From assembly GCA_029879645.1 (NCBI GenBank), contig JAOUPX010000008.1, positions 1 through 51,563 on the forward strand: a stretch of 51,563 nucleotides of DNA, written 5' to 3'. Numbering within the stretch: the first letter of the stretch is position 1; each line of letters opens with the position of its first letter. The notes below the pieces were generated by a model. That model did no database searches, was not told the DNA's origin, and worked only from the letters and a program-made list of their open reading frames with translations. Below are positions 17,696 through 26,474 of the stretch, piece after piece. The position numbers were made by a program, and so were the translations under genes. The DNA comes from Nitrospinota bacterium (lineage in GTDB: Bacteria > Nitrospinota > Nitrospinia > Nitrospinales > Nitrospinaceae).

Positions 17696-18802
17696 CTATT
17701 CACTCGCCGTATCGCCGGTTGTCGACACACCTCCGGGAACTCCGGAGAATTCAGTTTTGCCGCCGGAAGGTGCGGATTCCTTGGTCAGCATTTCGTATTT
17801 CTGAAATGCCCTGGTGGAGTCTTCCTGTCGTCCGATATCCTTGTAGGAACGGTAAAGGTTGAGCCAGGCCTCGGCATCGCCGGGGTTGAGACTGGTGGCT
17901 TTTTTGAATTCCTTGATGGCGCTTTCTACTCGCCCAATGGTTCCGTACAAACTTCCCAGGTTGGTATGGGGAAGCGAGTATTCCGGATCCAGTTCAATGG
18001 CTTTCTGGAACGCCTGCACCGCCTCTTCCACCATGTTCCGTGCGGAATAGATACTTCCCAGATTACAGTAAGCCTGCGGATCCCGTTCATCCAGTTCGAT
18101 GACGCACAGGGCGCTGGAGAGCGATTCGTCGAATTCGCCCAAATGAAAATAGGCGTTGCTGAGGGCGGAGCGCAGCTCCTTATTTTCCGGGTCGAACATC
18201 AGAACTTTTTTCAAAGTCCGGATTTCTTCCAGGTGATTTTTCTGCATGGTATACGCGGCGGCCAGGTTGGCGTAGGCGGTGGTATCGGAGGGATCCAATT
18301 CGATGACTTTCTTGAACTCCCGTTCAGCGCTGACATAGGAATCCTGTAGCATGTAAACCCCACCCAGGTTGAAATGAGTTTCGATATCATTCGGATCCAG
18401 TTCGGTAGCCCGGTTGAGTTCGATAATCGCTTCGTCTTCCTGTTTGCTCAGCGCATAGGCCGTGCCGAGAACCTTATAAGCGCGGGCGCTTTTGGAATTC
18501 TTGCTGACGACGGTCCGGAGCATTTTAATGGCCTCTTCGTAGTTGCCGCCGTCAATATAGAGAGTGGCCAGCTCGATCTGTTTTTCCAGGTTGTCGGGAT
18601 CGGCCCGAAGTTCCTTTTTGATTTGCCGGGTTTTTTTCATGATGGCGGTTTCCAGCTTGATTTGCTCCGGATCGCGCACCCCCAGCTCTTCCCAGATTTC
18701 GGGATGGATCTTCATGGTGATTAAATCCGATTGTTTTTTGCTTTCCTGTTTTTCCCGGAATTCCTGAGGATTAAACTCCTCATTAACATCAATATCCGCC
18801 AT
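17696..18802 (-). CDS. Tetratricopeptide-repeat protein
   Basis: A 368-residue protein without a signal peptide. After a charged 70-residue head come about seven TPR units (such as AYKVLGTAYALSKQEDEAI and THFNLGGVYMLQDSY) with the usual W/L/G/Y/A/P spacing, then a low-complexity Ser/Gly/Thr tail. It should be a protein-binding scaffold. AGAGGA lies upstream of the ATG. Partners cannot be told from context; the radical SAM gene starts upstream on the same strand. Confidence 0.9.
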   Translation of the reverse strand: MADIDVNEEFNPQEFREKQESKKQSDLITMKIHPEIWEELGVRDPEQIKLETAIMKKTRQIKKELRADPDNLEKQIELATLYIDGGNYEEAIKMLRTVVSKNSKSARAYKVLGTAYALSKQEDEAIIELNRATELDPNDIETHFNLGGVYMLQDSYVSAEREFKKVIELDPSDTTAYANLAAAYTMQKNHLEEIRTLKKVLMFDPENKELRSALSNAYFHLGEFDESLSSALCVIELDERDPQAYCNLGSIYSARNMVEEAVQAFQKAIELDPEYSLPHTNLGSLYGTIGRVESAIKEFKKATSLNPGDAEAWLNLYRSYKDIGRQEDSTRAFQKYEMLTKESAPSGGKTEFSGVPGGVSTTGDTASE

Positions 18803-18927
18803 AATTTGGGTCCTCTTAAGTCCTCAATAATTAAATGATTCTGAATGGGTCTGATTTTAGGTTATCCATCGGGCGCGTGTCAAACGCTAATCCCCGGTAT
18901 TTCCGATCGGGAGGGGAACTGCCAGTA

Positions 18928-20739
18928 TCAGGCCCCTACTGTTTCAGTCACGGCCTCGTCCCGCGCCATTTTCAGGATCTCTTCCCGTCCGAAACGGTCC
19001 AAATAAAGCAGGAAATGTTCCCGCGACAGATAATTCCAAATTTTACGCGAGGGAAACTGCTCTTCCAGCACGGAATCGAAATACTCGTACACCTCCATGA
19101 TTTCCTTGCGCGGCATGCCCTTATTTATTTCATAATCGTAGATGATGGCCATATCGCGATCCGGGTTCTGCAGAATGCGGTCGATCGCAAATTTTTCCGG
19201 ATTGTGGTAAATGGCCGAATCCTTCTCCAGCGTGAACGTGGATTGTCCGACAGAGTGTACCGTACCCGCCCCCTTTTCGCCATTTTCGATGGTGAATCGA
19301 ATGGTGTCTTCCGCTTCTTCCCGTTCCTCGGTGGGAAACCCGAAGAACAGGTACAGATGATTCCAGATTCCGGCGCGGGAACTGTTTTCGAGTACCGTTT
19401 TTTCCGTTTTCTGGTCGCATCCTTTATCGATAATTGACAACACGCGGTCGTTGGCGCTCTCCAGCCCGAAAAACAGCATGATGAATCCTGCATTAAAAAC
19501 ATCTTTGAACAGGTCCGCGCTTTCGACGGTATCGGCCTCAAACTTGATCATGCCCAGGGCCTTCATGTCTACCTTGTGCTTCAGCAGGGAATAGGCCATG
19601 CGCTTGAACGCGTTGGGGGAAATGGCCTCGTCCGAAAAGGTGAAATAACGCGTGCCGTACCGTTTGCCCAGGTAATCGAGGTCGAGCGCCACGCGCTCCT
19701 CGCTTTCCTTGCGGTAATAGGAATCATAGATGTGGCTGTGGGTGCAGAAAGTGCATTTGCCCCAGTAGCACCCGCGGCTGGCCATATAGGGCAGTACGGG
19801 GTAGGGCATCAGGTATTTATCGAGCGGCAAATGGTCGAAAGTCGGTCGCACCAGTTGATCGTAAGGCAAAGACTCCGCTTTGGCGTTGGTAATCACTTTG
19901 CCCTGATCGAAATGGGTCAGATTCGGGACTTCGCTCAACGAGCCTCCGGACTGGAGTTGTTCTACCAGTTTCAGCAAGGGGAGTTCACCCTCGAACTGGA
20001 TGATGCTGTGAAATATTTTTTCAAACAAAATCTGTTTGTTTTCCAGAATGTTGGAATGACGGGTGAAAACACTTCCCCCAATACAGATGTGAAGGTGCGG
20101 ATATTTTTCACGGAGCAGGCGGGCCATGGACAAGCCGGCAATCACCTGCCCGACGTGAATGATGGAAATTCCAACCAGGCCATATTCCCCCCACGGTACT
20201 TTCGGCAGAATTTTATTTTCAAACAAGGTTAGATAGGGGTTGGTCACCGGATCGGCAGTAGCCTGCAGAATGCCTTCCAGGTTTTCCTCCGGGTTGCCCT
20301 GCATGAAATACGATTCCAGGTCCACCCTGGTCGGGTAATGAGCGTAAGAGATTAACTGCATGGCCACCTTGAGAGTGGTGTAAGCACGCTTGTAAATCGG
20401 AAACTGAAAAAACATCTCTTCGTCGCGCAGGGCGTTTTTGGCATCCTCTACTCCGGAAAGGACAGATTCCAGGAAATCGGTGTCGCCCAGAATATCCCGG
20501 TATACGTCTTTGACTTCGTTTTCCTGAAGGGTATAGGCAGGTTGGTTGAGCCGGTTCCGGATGATATCCAGGCATTCCTCAAGATAGGCGCGGCTGAGGA
20601 AAATATCGTAACTCTCGATATTGAAATCAAATTGATCCACCGCATGACCGTGGTGCTCAAGAAAGGCTGTCAGCGTAGGTAAAGCCAGGTAAGGCTGGCT
20701 GGGGAACCACTGCGGTGGAAAAATCAGAGCTGTTTTCAT
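18928..20739 (-). CDS. B12-binding-domain radical SAM protein
   Basis: About 603 residues. The N-terminus (TALIFPPQWFPSQPYLALP) opens a cobalamin-binding Rossmann domain, with GLVGISIIHVGQ and LHICIGGS completing it. The radical SAM core begins near residue 320 with ASRGCYWGKCTFCTH. The three cluster cysteines are spaced C-x4-C-x2-C, one residue longer than the canonical C-x3-C-x2-C but found in a subset of this superfamily. It probably performs a radical methylation or rearrangement on a lipid, peptide or tetrapyrrole. An in-frame ATG at 20781 would add 14 residues; the internal start fits the family better. Confidence 0.87.
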   Translation of the reverse strand: MKTALIFPPQWFPSQPYLALPTLTAFLEHHGHAVDQFDFNIESYDIFLSRAYLEECLDIIRNRLNQPAYTLQENEVKDVYRDILGDTDFLESVLSGVEDAKNALRDEEMFFQFPIYKRAYTTLKVAMQLISYAHYPTRVDLESYFMQGNPEENLEGILQATADPVTNPYLTLFENKILPKVPWGEYGLVGISIIHVGQVIAGLSMARLLREKYPHLHICIGGSVFTRHSNILENKQILFEKIFHSIIQFEGELPLLKLVEQLQSGGSLSEVPNLTHFDQGKVITNAKAESLPYDQLVRPTFDHLPLDKYLMPYPVLPYMASRGCYWGKCTFCTHSHIYDSYYRKESEERVALDLDYLGKRYGTRYFTFSDEAISPNAFKRMAYSLLKHKVDMKALGMIKFEADTVESADLFKDVFNAGFIMLFFGLESANDRVLSIIDKGCDQKTEKTVLENSSRAGIWNHLYLFFGFPTEEREEAEDTIRFTIENGEKGAGTVHSVGQSTFTLEKDSAIYHNPEKFAIDRILQNPDRDMAIIYDYEINKGMPRKEIMEVYEYFDSVLEEQFPSRKIWNYLSREHFLLYLDRFGREEILKMARDEAVTETVGA

Positions 20740-20932
20740 GGCAAGGTTTTTGTCCAATTTGTGGAATTTATTGGACTTCATCTTAGTTGAGGGGGGTCCT
20801 CTCTGTCAATCAGGGGTTTGGATTTTTGAGTTTTCTTTCATTTGTCAGCGTGGCTGTAACACCTTTAGCGTTAAGGAGTTTTACATAGAACGCCATTGTG
20901 AAAAACCTGTTAAAGACCGGGGCCTTATTGTC

Positions 20933-20962
20933 TTGACACTCTTGACAATAAACATATATAAT
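20933..20962 (+). promoter_or_regulatory. Near-consensus sigma-70 promoter upstream of the Lcl_C gene block
   Basis: TTGACA at 20933-20938 and TATAAT at 20957-20962 are both perfect, with an 18-base spacer. A second TTGACA is embedded in the spacer at 20943-20948, too close to serve this -10. The first gene starts about 90 bases further on. Confidence 0.82.
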
Positions 20963-21059
20963 CCGACTGATTCCAATAAAATTCGTCTAAAGCATTAATT
21001 TTTCATATATTTTCGGAAGTACTCCGGCGGATTATTGTCTTTTTGAAGGAGATAAGGCT

Positions 21060-21674
21060 TTGAGTGAACAAGAGACCAGAACAGAAGAAGAATTAGAGGG
21101 TCAGGAAGCCGGTGATTCAGGACAGAATCAAAGGCAGGAAGATCCTATTGGTGACCTTTCGGAACTGGAAAAAATAAAAAAAGAGCTGGAGGCTGAAAAA
21201 GCCAAGGCCGCCAAGGAGCTCAAGGAAGGTGAGGAAGAGGATGAGGACCTTCGTGAGGTCGACTATCTCCAGAAACTCATTACCTTGTCGGTGCAGTTTG
21301 ATCATCATGTCGGCGTATACCTCATGGCGGGTTACATTGACTGCGGTTTGAAATACAACCACTTGCTGGCTGAGAGCTATCTCAAGCATCTTGGTTCTAT
21401 CCAGGGTTTCCTGCGCCTGCTGGAAAAAGTGGATGGCGTGACCCGCGAGACGGTTACCAAGGATTGTATTATCCGCCTCCGCAACGTGATTCAGGAAATT
21501 CACAAGAACCTCGTCAAGCCGGTTTACAAAGAAGTCAGTTTGATGAAGAAAAAACCCAACATGGAAAATCTGGATAATTTCAAGCGCGAGTGGAACGAGC
21601 GCCTCAATGATCTGCAGGAGGCCTGTGATTTTGAATACCAGATTCTGGATGTTAAAAGATTTTTGGTGGAATAG
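21060..21674 (+). CDS. Acidic, helical cytoplasmic protein of unknown function
   Basis: A 204-residue protein. Residues 1-65 are rich in E, K, Q and D and predicted coiled coil or disordered; the rest is a compact all-helical domain with two cysteines and a LITLSVQFDHHVGVYLMAGYIDCG segment. There is no signal peptide. Translation starts at TTG 21060, since AAGGAGATAAGG lies just upstream and no ATG is near. It is the first gene after the strong promoter at 20933 and is followed by a hairpin terminator. No family recognised. Confidence 0.75.
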   Translation: MSEQETRTEEELEGQEAGDSGQNQRQEDPIGDLSELEKIKKELEAEKAKAAKELKEGEEEDEDLREVDYLQKLITLSVQFDHHVGVYLMAGYIDCGLKYNHLLAESYLKHLGSIQGFLRLLEKVDGVTRETVTKDCIIRLRNVIQEIHKNLVKPVYKEVSLMKKKPNMENLDNFKREWNERLNDLQEACDFEYQILDVKRFLVE

Positions 21675-21761
21675 TCCGGGAGAAGCAGTTCGTAAGGTTT
21701 TTCCCATGATGGGTGTAATAGAAAGCACAGGCTCCGAGCGGAGCCGGGGATACTTGCACTG

Positions 21762-21793
21762 CGGAAGCCTTTACCGGCTTCCGTTTTCATTTA
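21762..21793 (+). terminator. Intrinsic terminator, possibly partial, after the 21060 gene
   Basis: CGGAAGCC (21762-21769) pairs with GGCTTCCG (21776-21783), followed by TTTTCATTT. A second short hairpin, GGCTCCGAGCGGAGCC, lies just before it at 21730-21745. The T tract is short, so read-through into the NHL gene is possible. Confidence 0.65.
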
Positions 21794-21839
21794 TAAGAGT
21801 TTTAGCTATCCGGCCTGCCGGTTTCAGGGAAATAATCCA

Positions 21840-22874
21840 ATGACCCCCGACGATTTAGATCAGAATTCAGAAAATCAGGAAGAGGCGGAGGAATCTTCCG
21901 GTACCTCCACCCTGGAAGTGATTGATCAGGCGGAAGAGGTTCTGCCTGAGGAGCAACCTAAATGGGCGGATGTCGATCACTCCAAATTGTATGTCTGGGT
22001 GGCCGATGCCGGAAATGACCGCATTCAAAAGTTTGACGGGAATGGGAAGTTTCTATTCCAGTTTGGCAAGTCCGCGGGTACGCGCCCGCCTTATCGCGAG
22101 GGTCAATTTAAAGGCCCCTTTGGCGTGGCGGTGGATAAGGAAGGTAATGTCTGGGTGGCGGATACCGGCTGCCATCGTATCCAAAAATTCAGTCCAGAGG
22201 GCGACTTCATCCTGTCTGTGGGAACCGAGGGTTGGGGACAGGAAAAATTCTATTGGCCGGAGGCCATTATCGCCGAACCTGGCGGCACAATCCTGGTGGC
22301 CGATACCCACAATCATTCGCTCAAGCGGTATGATGACGATGGAGAATTTCTGCTTGGATTCGGTTTTCCGGGCGATTTTGACGGATTCTGCAAATTCCCC
22401 TCGGGTGTGGCGGTCGATCAGGAAGGCAATATTTATGTGGCCGATCGTGATAACCAGCGCATCCAGATTTTTAATGAAGAGGGTCAGTTTTTATCCAAGT
22501 TCGGTGAGTACGGTTTCGAGGAAGGGCGCTTTAACTTTCCCTGCGATCTGACCGTGCGCAACGACGGTACCCTGCTGGTGGTCGAAAAAAGCCAGAACCG
22601 GATGCAATTGTTCGACCGTGAAGGAAACTTCATACGTGTTGTCGGCGAATTCGGGAAACGGGATGGCCAATTCAATTGTCCCATGGCCGTGGTGGAAGAC
22701 CCTTACGGTTTCGTGTTTGTGGTGGATACACTGAACCATCGCATTCAAAAATTTGATCCGGATTTGAACTTTGTTTCCAAATGGGGATCGGTCGGCAACG
22801 AGGAAAAACAGTTTCATAATCCCTCCGGGTTGTGCCTGTCCTGGGAGCCGGATTGGGTTCCTACGGATGAGTAG
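21840..22874 (+). CDS. NHL-repeat beta-propeller protein
   Basis: A 344-residue protein with no signal peptide and an acidic N-terminal 40 residues. Six NHL blades follow (such as VWVADTGCHRIQKF and IYVADRDNQRIQIF), spaced by about 47 residues, each with a G-x-F/FPxG element. The closed propeller probably binds a protein or polymer. Its stop codon overlaps the start of the next gene (ATGAGTAG), so the two are translationally coupled. It is the TRIM/stretch-type NHL form and differs from the longer-blade NHL protein at 13143. Confidence 0.9.
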   Translation: MTPDDLDQNSENQEEAEESSGTSTLEVIDQAEEVLPEEQPKWADVDHSKLYVWVADAGNDRIQKFDGNGKFLFQFGKSAGTRPPYREGQFKGPFGVAVDKEGNVWVADTGCHRIQKFSPEGDFILSVGTEGWGQEKFYWPEAIIAEPGGTILVADTHNHSLKRYDDDGEFLLGFGFPGDFDGFCKFPSGVAVDQEGNIYVADRDNQRIQIFNEEGQFLSKFGEYGFEEGRFNFPCDLTVRNDGTLLVVEKSQNRMQLFDREGNFIRVVGEFGKRDGQFNCPMAVVEDPYGFVFVVDTLNHRIQKFDPDLNFVSKWGSVGNEEKQFHNPSGLCLSWEPDWVPTDE

Positions 22875-23565
22875 TTTAAGGATGGTAAGGATTAAGACTC
22901 AAAAAGAAAGCCCAACTGCAAGAGCGGGGATCCTTGTGCTGGCTGCGGCCTTGTGGGTGTGGCCGGGCCTCGGTTGGGCAGATGAAGGGGCCGGAGTTGC
23001 GGTGACGCATAATCCTGCGGCAGAGAAGGCGAAGGAGGATCAGACCGACTATGAATTCGGCGGGCAGATTTTGACGTTGACTGAGCCCAGAGCGGATTCG
23101 GCGCCCACGTCCAGTAATGCCCAATTCCAGGACAATAAAAACGGAACGGTGACTGATCTGAAGACGAAGCTGGTCTGGGAGCAAATTGATTCCTATCAGT
23201 CCCGCAAGCAGTGGATCAACTGGAACGAGGCGCAGGATTACATTCGCGAACTCAATGAAAAAAAATTTGGTGGAGCCGACAACTGGCGTCTGCCTACCCG
23301 CGAAGAACTGGCTACTTTATTCGATGAAAAACAGTCCATTCCCTGGAACTATTACTGGACCAAAAACGAGCTTCATATCGACCCCATTTTCGGCAAGAGC
23401 CATTGCTGTTACTGGACCAGCGAGGAGGCCAAGGGGGATATGGCTTGGGGTTACAATTTTATCCGCGGCAAAGCTTATCTGAGTATGAAGGGCGGGATCC
23501 AGAAATCGCTGAGCGTGATCCGGGCTGTGCGAGGTGGCAACGGTTCTGAAATGGCGAACAAGTGA
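22867..23565 (+). CDS. Secreted Lcl_C/DUF1566 domain protein
   Basis: A 232-residue protein, the only Lcl_C protein in this block with a signal peptide (hydrophobic core ILVLAAALWVWPGLGWA, about residues 20-38). The Lcl_C domain spans about residues 90-225: DNKNGTVTDLKTKLVW, then NWNEAQDYIRELN, NWRLPTREEL, HIDPIF, YWTSEE and a final VIRAVRGG. Lcl_C was named from the C-terminus of a Legionella adhesin and is usually exported. ATG 22867 overlaps the end of the NHL gene; a later ATG at 22882 is possible. Confidence 0.88.
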   Translation: MSSLRMVRIKTQKESPTARAGILVLAAALWVWPGLGWADEGAGVAVTHNPAAEKAKEDQTDYEFGGQILTLTEPRADSAPTSSNAQFQDNKNGTVTDLKTKLVWEQIDSYQSRKQWINWNEAQDYIRELNEKKFGGADNWRLPTREELATLFDEKQSIPWNYYWTKNELHIDPIFGKSHCCYWTSEEAKGDMAWGYNFIRGKAYLSMKGGIQKSLSVIRAVRGGNGSEMANK

Positions 23566-23600
23566 TTTCCAGACCCATATTAGGAGTCAACCGGTAAATC

Positions 23601-24404
23601 ATGAGCTCCGAAGATCAAGAGGAAAAATCCATTCCGGATGATCAAGTGCCGGAAGAAGCAACCGACCCGAATCTGCAGGCATCAGAGGAGGACGAGGACG
23701 CCCTGGACCGCCTTGAAAAAGAGGGCGGAGAGCTGGCGGAGTTTGACCTTGAGGCTCAAATCGAGGAGTTTCGCGCCGCGATTGAGGAAGACCCGGACAA
23801 CTGCATTCATCATTACAATTTGGCTGAAGCGCTGGAAGAGGCGGGAGAGCGCGAAGAAGCCCGGGCGGAATATGAACGCGCCTTGGAATGCGATATTGAG
23901 CAGGACTTCCACGCCATCATTCACTTTGGAATGGGCAACCTGATTTTCCATCAATTGCTGTCCGGTATTCAGTCGGTAGTGGTCAAAAGCTCAGTGGGTC
24001 TGCATTCCGCCCATAAACCGGGAGACTCTATTGTGGAGGTGTATGAGGACGATTATACGGTTCCCATTCACCATTTCCAAAAAGCGATCGAACACCTTCC
24101 GCAGTTGAAAGCAGATGATGAGCTGGTTGATTACATCAGCAAAGAGGCCCCGGTTCAACTGGCCAATATCTATTACAAGTGGGCATCGGATCTGATCGAT
24201 AAATCCAGGCAGATCACGAAATATGGAGGCGAAATTCAGGATGTTCAAAAAGCCGTGAAGCTGATGAAAAAGACCCTGGAAATCGATCCCAATCATTCCC
24301 AGGCCAACCTGATGTCCAAATACGCCAAAAAAATGCTGGCCGAAGGATGGAAGGCCTTTGACGAATACGGTTTTGAAGCGAAAAATATAGAGGGGTTAGG
24401 CTGA
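23601..24404 (+). CDS. Acidic TPR-like protein
   Basis: A 267-residue protein without a signal peptide. An acidic 55-residue head is followed by TPR-like helices: IHHYNLAEALEEAGEREEARAEY near residue 72 and a terminal unit around ALKLMKKTLEIDPNHSQAN. Between them lies a longer helical insert. It is likely a scaffold. It sits 35 bases after the secreted Lcl_C gene, with AGGAG somewhat far from the ATG, in an operon of repeat proteins. Confidence 0.82.
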   Translation: MSSEDQEEKSIPDDQVPEEATDPNLQASEEDEDALDRLEKEGGELAEFDLEAQIEEFRAAIEEDPDNCIHHYNLAEALEEAGEREEARAEYERALECDIEQDFHAIIHFGMGNLIFHQLLSGIQSVVVKSSVGLHSAHKPGDSIVEVYEDDYTVPIHHFQKAIEHLPQLKADDELVDYISKEAPVQLANIYYKWASDLIDKSRQITKYGGEIQDVQKAVKLMKKTLEIDPNHSQANLMSKYAKKMLAEGWKAFDEYGFEAKNIEGLG

Positions 24405-24443
24405 TTTTTATTTTAAATTAATATCCTATCCAATGGAATTTTT

Positions 24444-24839
24444 ATGGCGGACATAAAAAAACTGATTAAAGCGAACCTGAGTAGTGACGGCCAGGTGCTT
24501 AACCTTAAAGCCAAGTATATTCGTGAAGTGGGCGCGAAAGAGTTGGCGCAGTGCGAAGAATTATCCGCCCTGCGGGCGCTGGACCTTTCCCAGAACGACA
24601 TAGGAGACGAAGGGATCAGGGCCATCGCCGAGTCGCCGGTGTTCGTCAACCTGCGAACATTGAATTTGAAGTCAAACCGGATTACAGACATAGGCGCCAA
24701 TTATTTAGCCCATTCCCCCACTTTGACCAACCTGAAGTCCATTCAACTGGTGGTCAACGACCTGACTGAGGAAGGGGAGCGGGCGCTAACGAACTCTACC
24801 CATTTGATAAATTTAACCTCTCTCAAATTTCAGGTCTGA
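24444..24839 (+). CDS. Leucine-rich repeat protein (ribonuclease-inhibitor type)
   Basis: A 131-residue protein made almost entirely of three to four LRRs of the RNI type, such as LRALDLSQNDIGDEGIRAIAES and LRTLNLKSNRITDIGANYLAHS, at 27-28 residue spacing. There is no signal peptide, so it is probably a small cytoplasmic binding module. Short for the family, it starts without a separate N-cap domain. It is the last gene before the long gap that holds the candidate RNA. Confidence 0.85.
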   Translation: MADIKKLIKANLSSDGQVLNLKAKYIREVGAKELAQCEELSALRALDLSQNDIGDEGIRAIAESPVFVNLRTLNLKSNRITDIGANYLAHSPTLTNLKSIQLVVNDLTEEGERALTNSTHLINLTSLKFQV

Positions 24840-25151
24840 GAGGTCGTTTTGCTTGAGGCCGGTGGTTCATCGTATAATCGATTGTTTTTAAATAGATTAT
24901 ATTTTGAATATTGTGGTATAATTAATGCCTTGACTTGCCAGGCGGGTTTTGCTAATTTCCCTGCATACAAGGCTAGTGTCAGGCTCCCGGAAAGGAACCG
25001 GACTTGAGCCGTATATGGTATTGCGGGTTTTGAATGCTATTCAGAACGGTAGCCGCCCTGATTGGAGTTTTTGAGTCCTATTGACTTTTAGTACATAACT
25101 AACTAATTAACAGTGTTTCTTAAATACCACCAATTTGAAAGGGGGAGCACA
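24840..25151 (+). other. Intergenic region with a possible structured RNA
   Basis: 312 bases without a gene. The part at 24925-25078 can fold into a rod (see the RNA entry). A TATAAT at 24917-24922 lacks a good -35 element. A TTGACT at 25082-25087 precedes a weak -10 and could start the gene at 25152. AT-rich sequence fills the remainder. Confidence 0.45.
24925..25078 (+). ncRNA. Candidate rod-shaped structured RNA, possibly 6S-like
   Basis: By eye the sequence forms nested helices: CAGG-C-GG near 24939 with CCG-C-CCTG near 25053, GTTTTG at 24946-24951 with CAGAAC at 25042-25047, GCAT-A-CAA near 24963 with TTG-A-ATGC, and an apical GGCTC-CCGG hairpin with CCGG-ACTT-GAGCC (24982-25010). The long rod with an asymmetric central bubble is the shape of 6S RNA, but no conserved 6S sequence was recognised. 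A TATAAT lies a few bases upstream. This is inference from hand pairing only. Confidence 0.28.
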
Positions 25152-25643
25152 ATGGTAAGAAAATTTACTGCCGTCCTGACCTTGGCTTTCGTTCTGTTGG
25201 CCTTCACTTCCTTGGCCACTGCTAATGAAACCCTACTGAAAAAAGGCGATTCTTCTGTTTGTGAAAAAGCGTCATGGATTGCCTACAACTCCAGCGAAAA
25301 CGAAGAGACAACCCTTCAGTTCGATATCGGCCCCGTTGCTTATGGCTGGGGAAAAGAGGAGACTGTCGAAATTCCTGCGGGAGGTTGGGAGTCTAACGCT
25401 TTGGCCGAAAAAACTGTATTCACCAACAAAGGCCCGGGAGACGTTGTTGTAAACTGTCAGCGTCAGCGGTTTGACCGCCATGACTGGAAAATCGATGCAG
25501 GTTCCGGTAAGACTTATCAGTCTAACTACCATATGGATCATGTACAACCCGGCACGTATATCGAGCCTGGTCTGGGAATGCCGGATGGTACCGAGCGCGG
25601 TATTGGCGCAATTACGGGTCATCGCTCTGAATTGAATCGCTAA
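25152..25643 (+). CDS. Small secreted protein with two cysteines, unknown function
   Basis: A 163-residue protein with a clear signal peptide (MVRKFTAVLTLAFVLLAFTSLATA). The mature part is beta-rich and soluble, with two Cys (VCEKASW and VNCQRQR), likely disulfide bonded in the periplasm. AAAGGGGGAG lies 7 bases before ATG 25152 and a strong terminator follows, so it is a monocistronic, probably well-expressed unit inside the Lcl_C block. No family recognised. Confidence 0.82.
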   Translation: MVRKFTAVLTLAFVLLAFTSLATANETLLKKGDSSVCEKASWIAYNSSENEETTLQFDIGPVAYGWGKEETVEIPAGGWESNALAEKTVFTNKGPGDVVVNCQRQRFDRHDWKIDAGSGKTYQSNYHMDHVQPGTYIEPGLGMPDGTERGIGAITGHRSELNR

Positions 25644-25667
25644 GCGTTACTCTTACATCGCATTATC

Positions 25668-25701
25668 AGCCGGAAGGTTTCGACCTTCCGGCTTTTTTTT
25701 T
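25668..25701 (+). terminator. Strong intrinsic terminator of the 25152 gene
   Basis: A perfect 11-base stem, AGCCGGAAGGT with ACCTTCCGGCT, around a TTCG tetraloop, followed by eight T. Located 25 bases after the stop codon. Confidence 0.95.
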
Positions 25702-25776
25702 ATGAATCCTAAAATCCGAATCGTTTATCTTATTAATTTTGAATTGATGTGAAACTTGGATTTTACGAGGTAAGAT

Positions 25777-26271
25777 ATGGAAGAACGATTTATAGACAAT
25801 GGGGATGGGACGGTAACCGACCGGAAAACCCACCTGATGTGGATGCAAAACGATTCCTATAATGTATTTAAGAGATTTCTGGTATATTCCGTCGCTAAAA
25901 AATTCCTCGCCAAAATGAATGATGAATCCTTTGCCGGGCACAACGACTGGAGAATACCGAGCAAGGAGGAAGCCCATTCCCTGTATTACCGGGATAAGGA
26001 GAAATCCATCCAGGATAAGTATGAAATGGATCTGTATATAGATCCGGTGTTTACCGAGGGGGGTGGCTATGACACCTGGACAAGTAATACCCGAGGCAAA
26101 ATCACCGCTTATGTGTTTTCGTTTGGCAGTGGCACTGGAGGACATAAAGAGGTGGACGACACTCTGGACACCAGCGTCCGTCTGGTGCGGGGCACCATGG
26201 ATGAAAAAGTCAAAGCGGTTTTGGGTAAAATTCCTCCCAAAAAGGGAATGGTGGTGACCGATCAACGCTGA
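25777..26271 (+). CDS. Lcl_C/DUF1566 domain protein, cytoplasmic
   Basis: A 164-residue protein that begins at the domain itself: FIDNGDGTVTDRKTHLMWMQ, followed by NDWRIPSKEEAHSLY, LYIDPVF, GYDTWTS and SVRLVRG. There is no signal peptide or membrane helix, which is unusual for the family. GAGGTAAG precedes the ATG. It is the first of seven signal-less Lcl_C genes in a row on the plus strand. Confidence 0.88.
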   Translation: MEERFIDNGDGTVTDRKTHLMWMQNDSYNVFKRFLVYSVAKKFLAKMNDESFAGHNDWRIPSKEEAHSLYYRDKEKSIQDKYEMDLYIDPVFTEGGGYDTWTSNTRGKITAYVFSFGSGTGGHKEVDDTLDTSVRLVRGTMDEKVKAVLGKIPPKKGMVVTDQR

Positions 26272-26433
26272 TTTTTAAAGGTTTGGTGGGAAATCTCGAT
26301 AATTCCGATTTCCTCCGGTTAGGTGTTGAAAAATCACTTCCTGGGTGATACTTTATCTGTAAACTTTCTGAAAAATGAAGGTGTTAGAGGGTGGTCTCCA
26401 GATGGGGTATGGCCATTCTACATCACTCCTGAG

Positions 26434-26464
26434 AACCCAAAACGAGAAGTTGGTTTTGGGTTTT
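26434..26464 (+). promoter_or_regulatory. Hairpin abutting the start of the 26475 gene, possible attenuator
   Basis: AACCCAAAAC (26434-26443) pairs perfectly with GTTTTGGGTT (26453-26462) around a 9-base loop, followed by TT. It lies 12 bases before the ATG, in the place where a ribosome-binding site would be, and no separate Shine-Dalgarno sequence is visible. It could limit translation or end some transcripts. Confidence 0.5.
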
Positions 26465-26474
26465 GGCAATTTAT

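Noticed and set aside
18930-20232. Long plus-strand frames inside the radical SAM gene and similar opposite-strand frames over many genes
   Set aside because: They lie antisense to confidently recognised proteins and lack family motifs.
20738-20998. Plus-strand open frame of 86 codons upstream of the 21060 gene
   Set aside because: It overlaps the radical SAM start and the strong promoter at 20933, has no ribosome-binding site and no protein-like composition.
24982-25010. SRP-like or 4.5S RNA hairpin
   Set aside because: GTCAGG and GGAAAGGAA resemble domain IV, but the invariant AGCAG loop sequence is missing.
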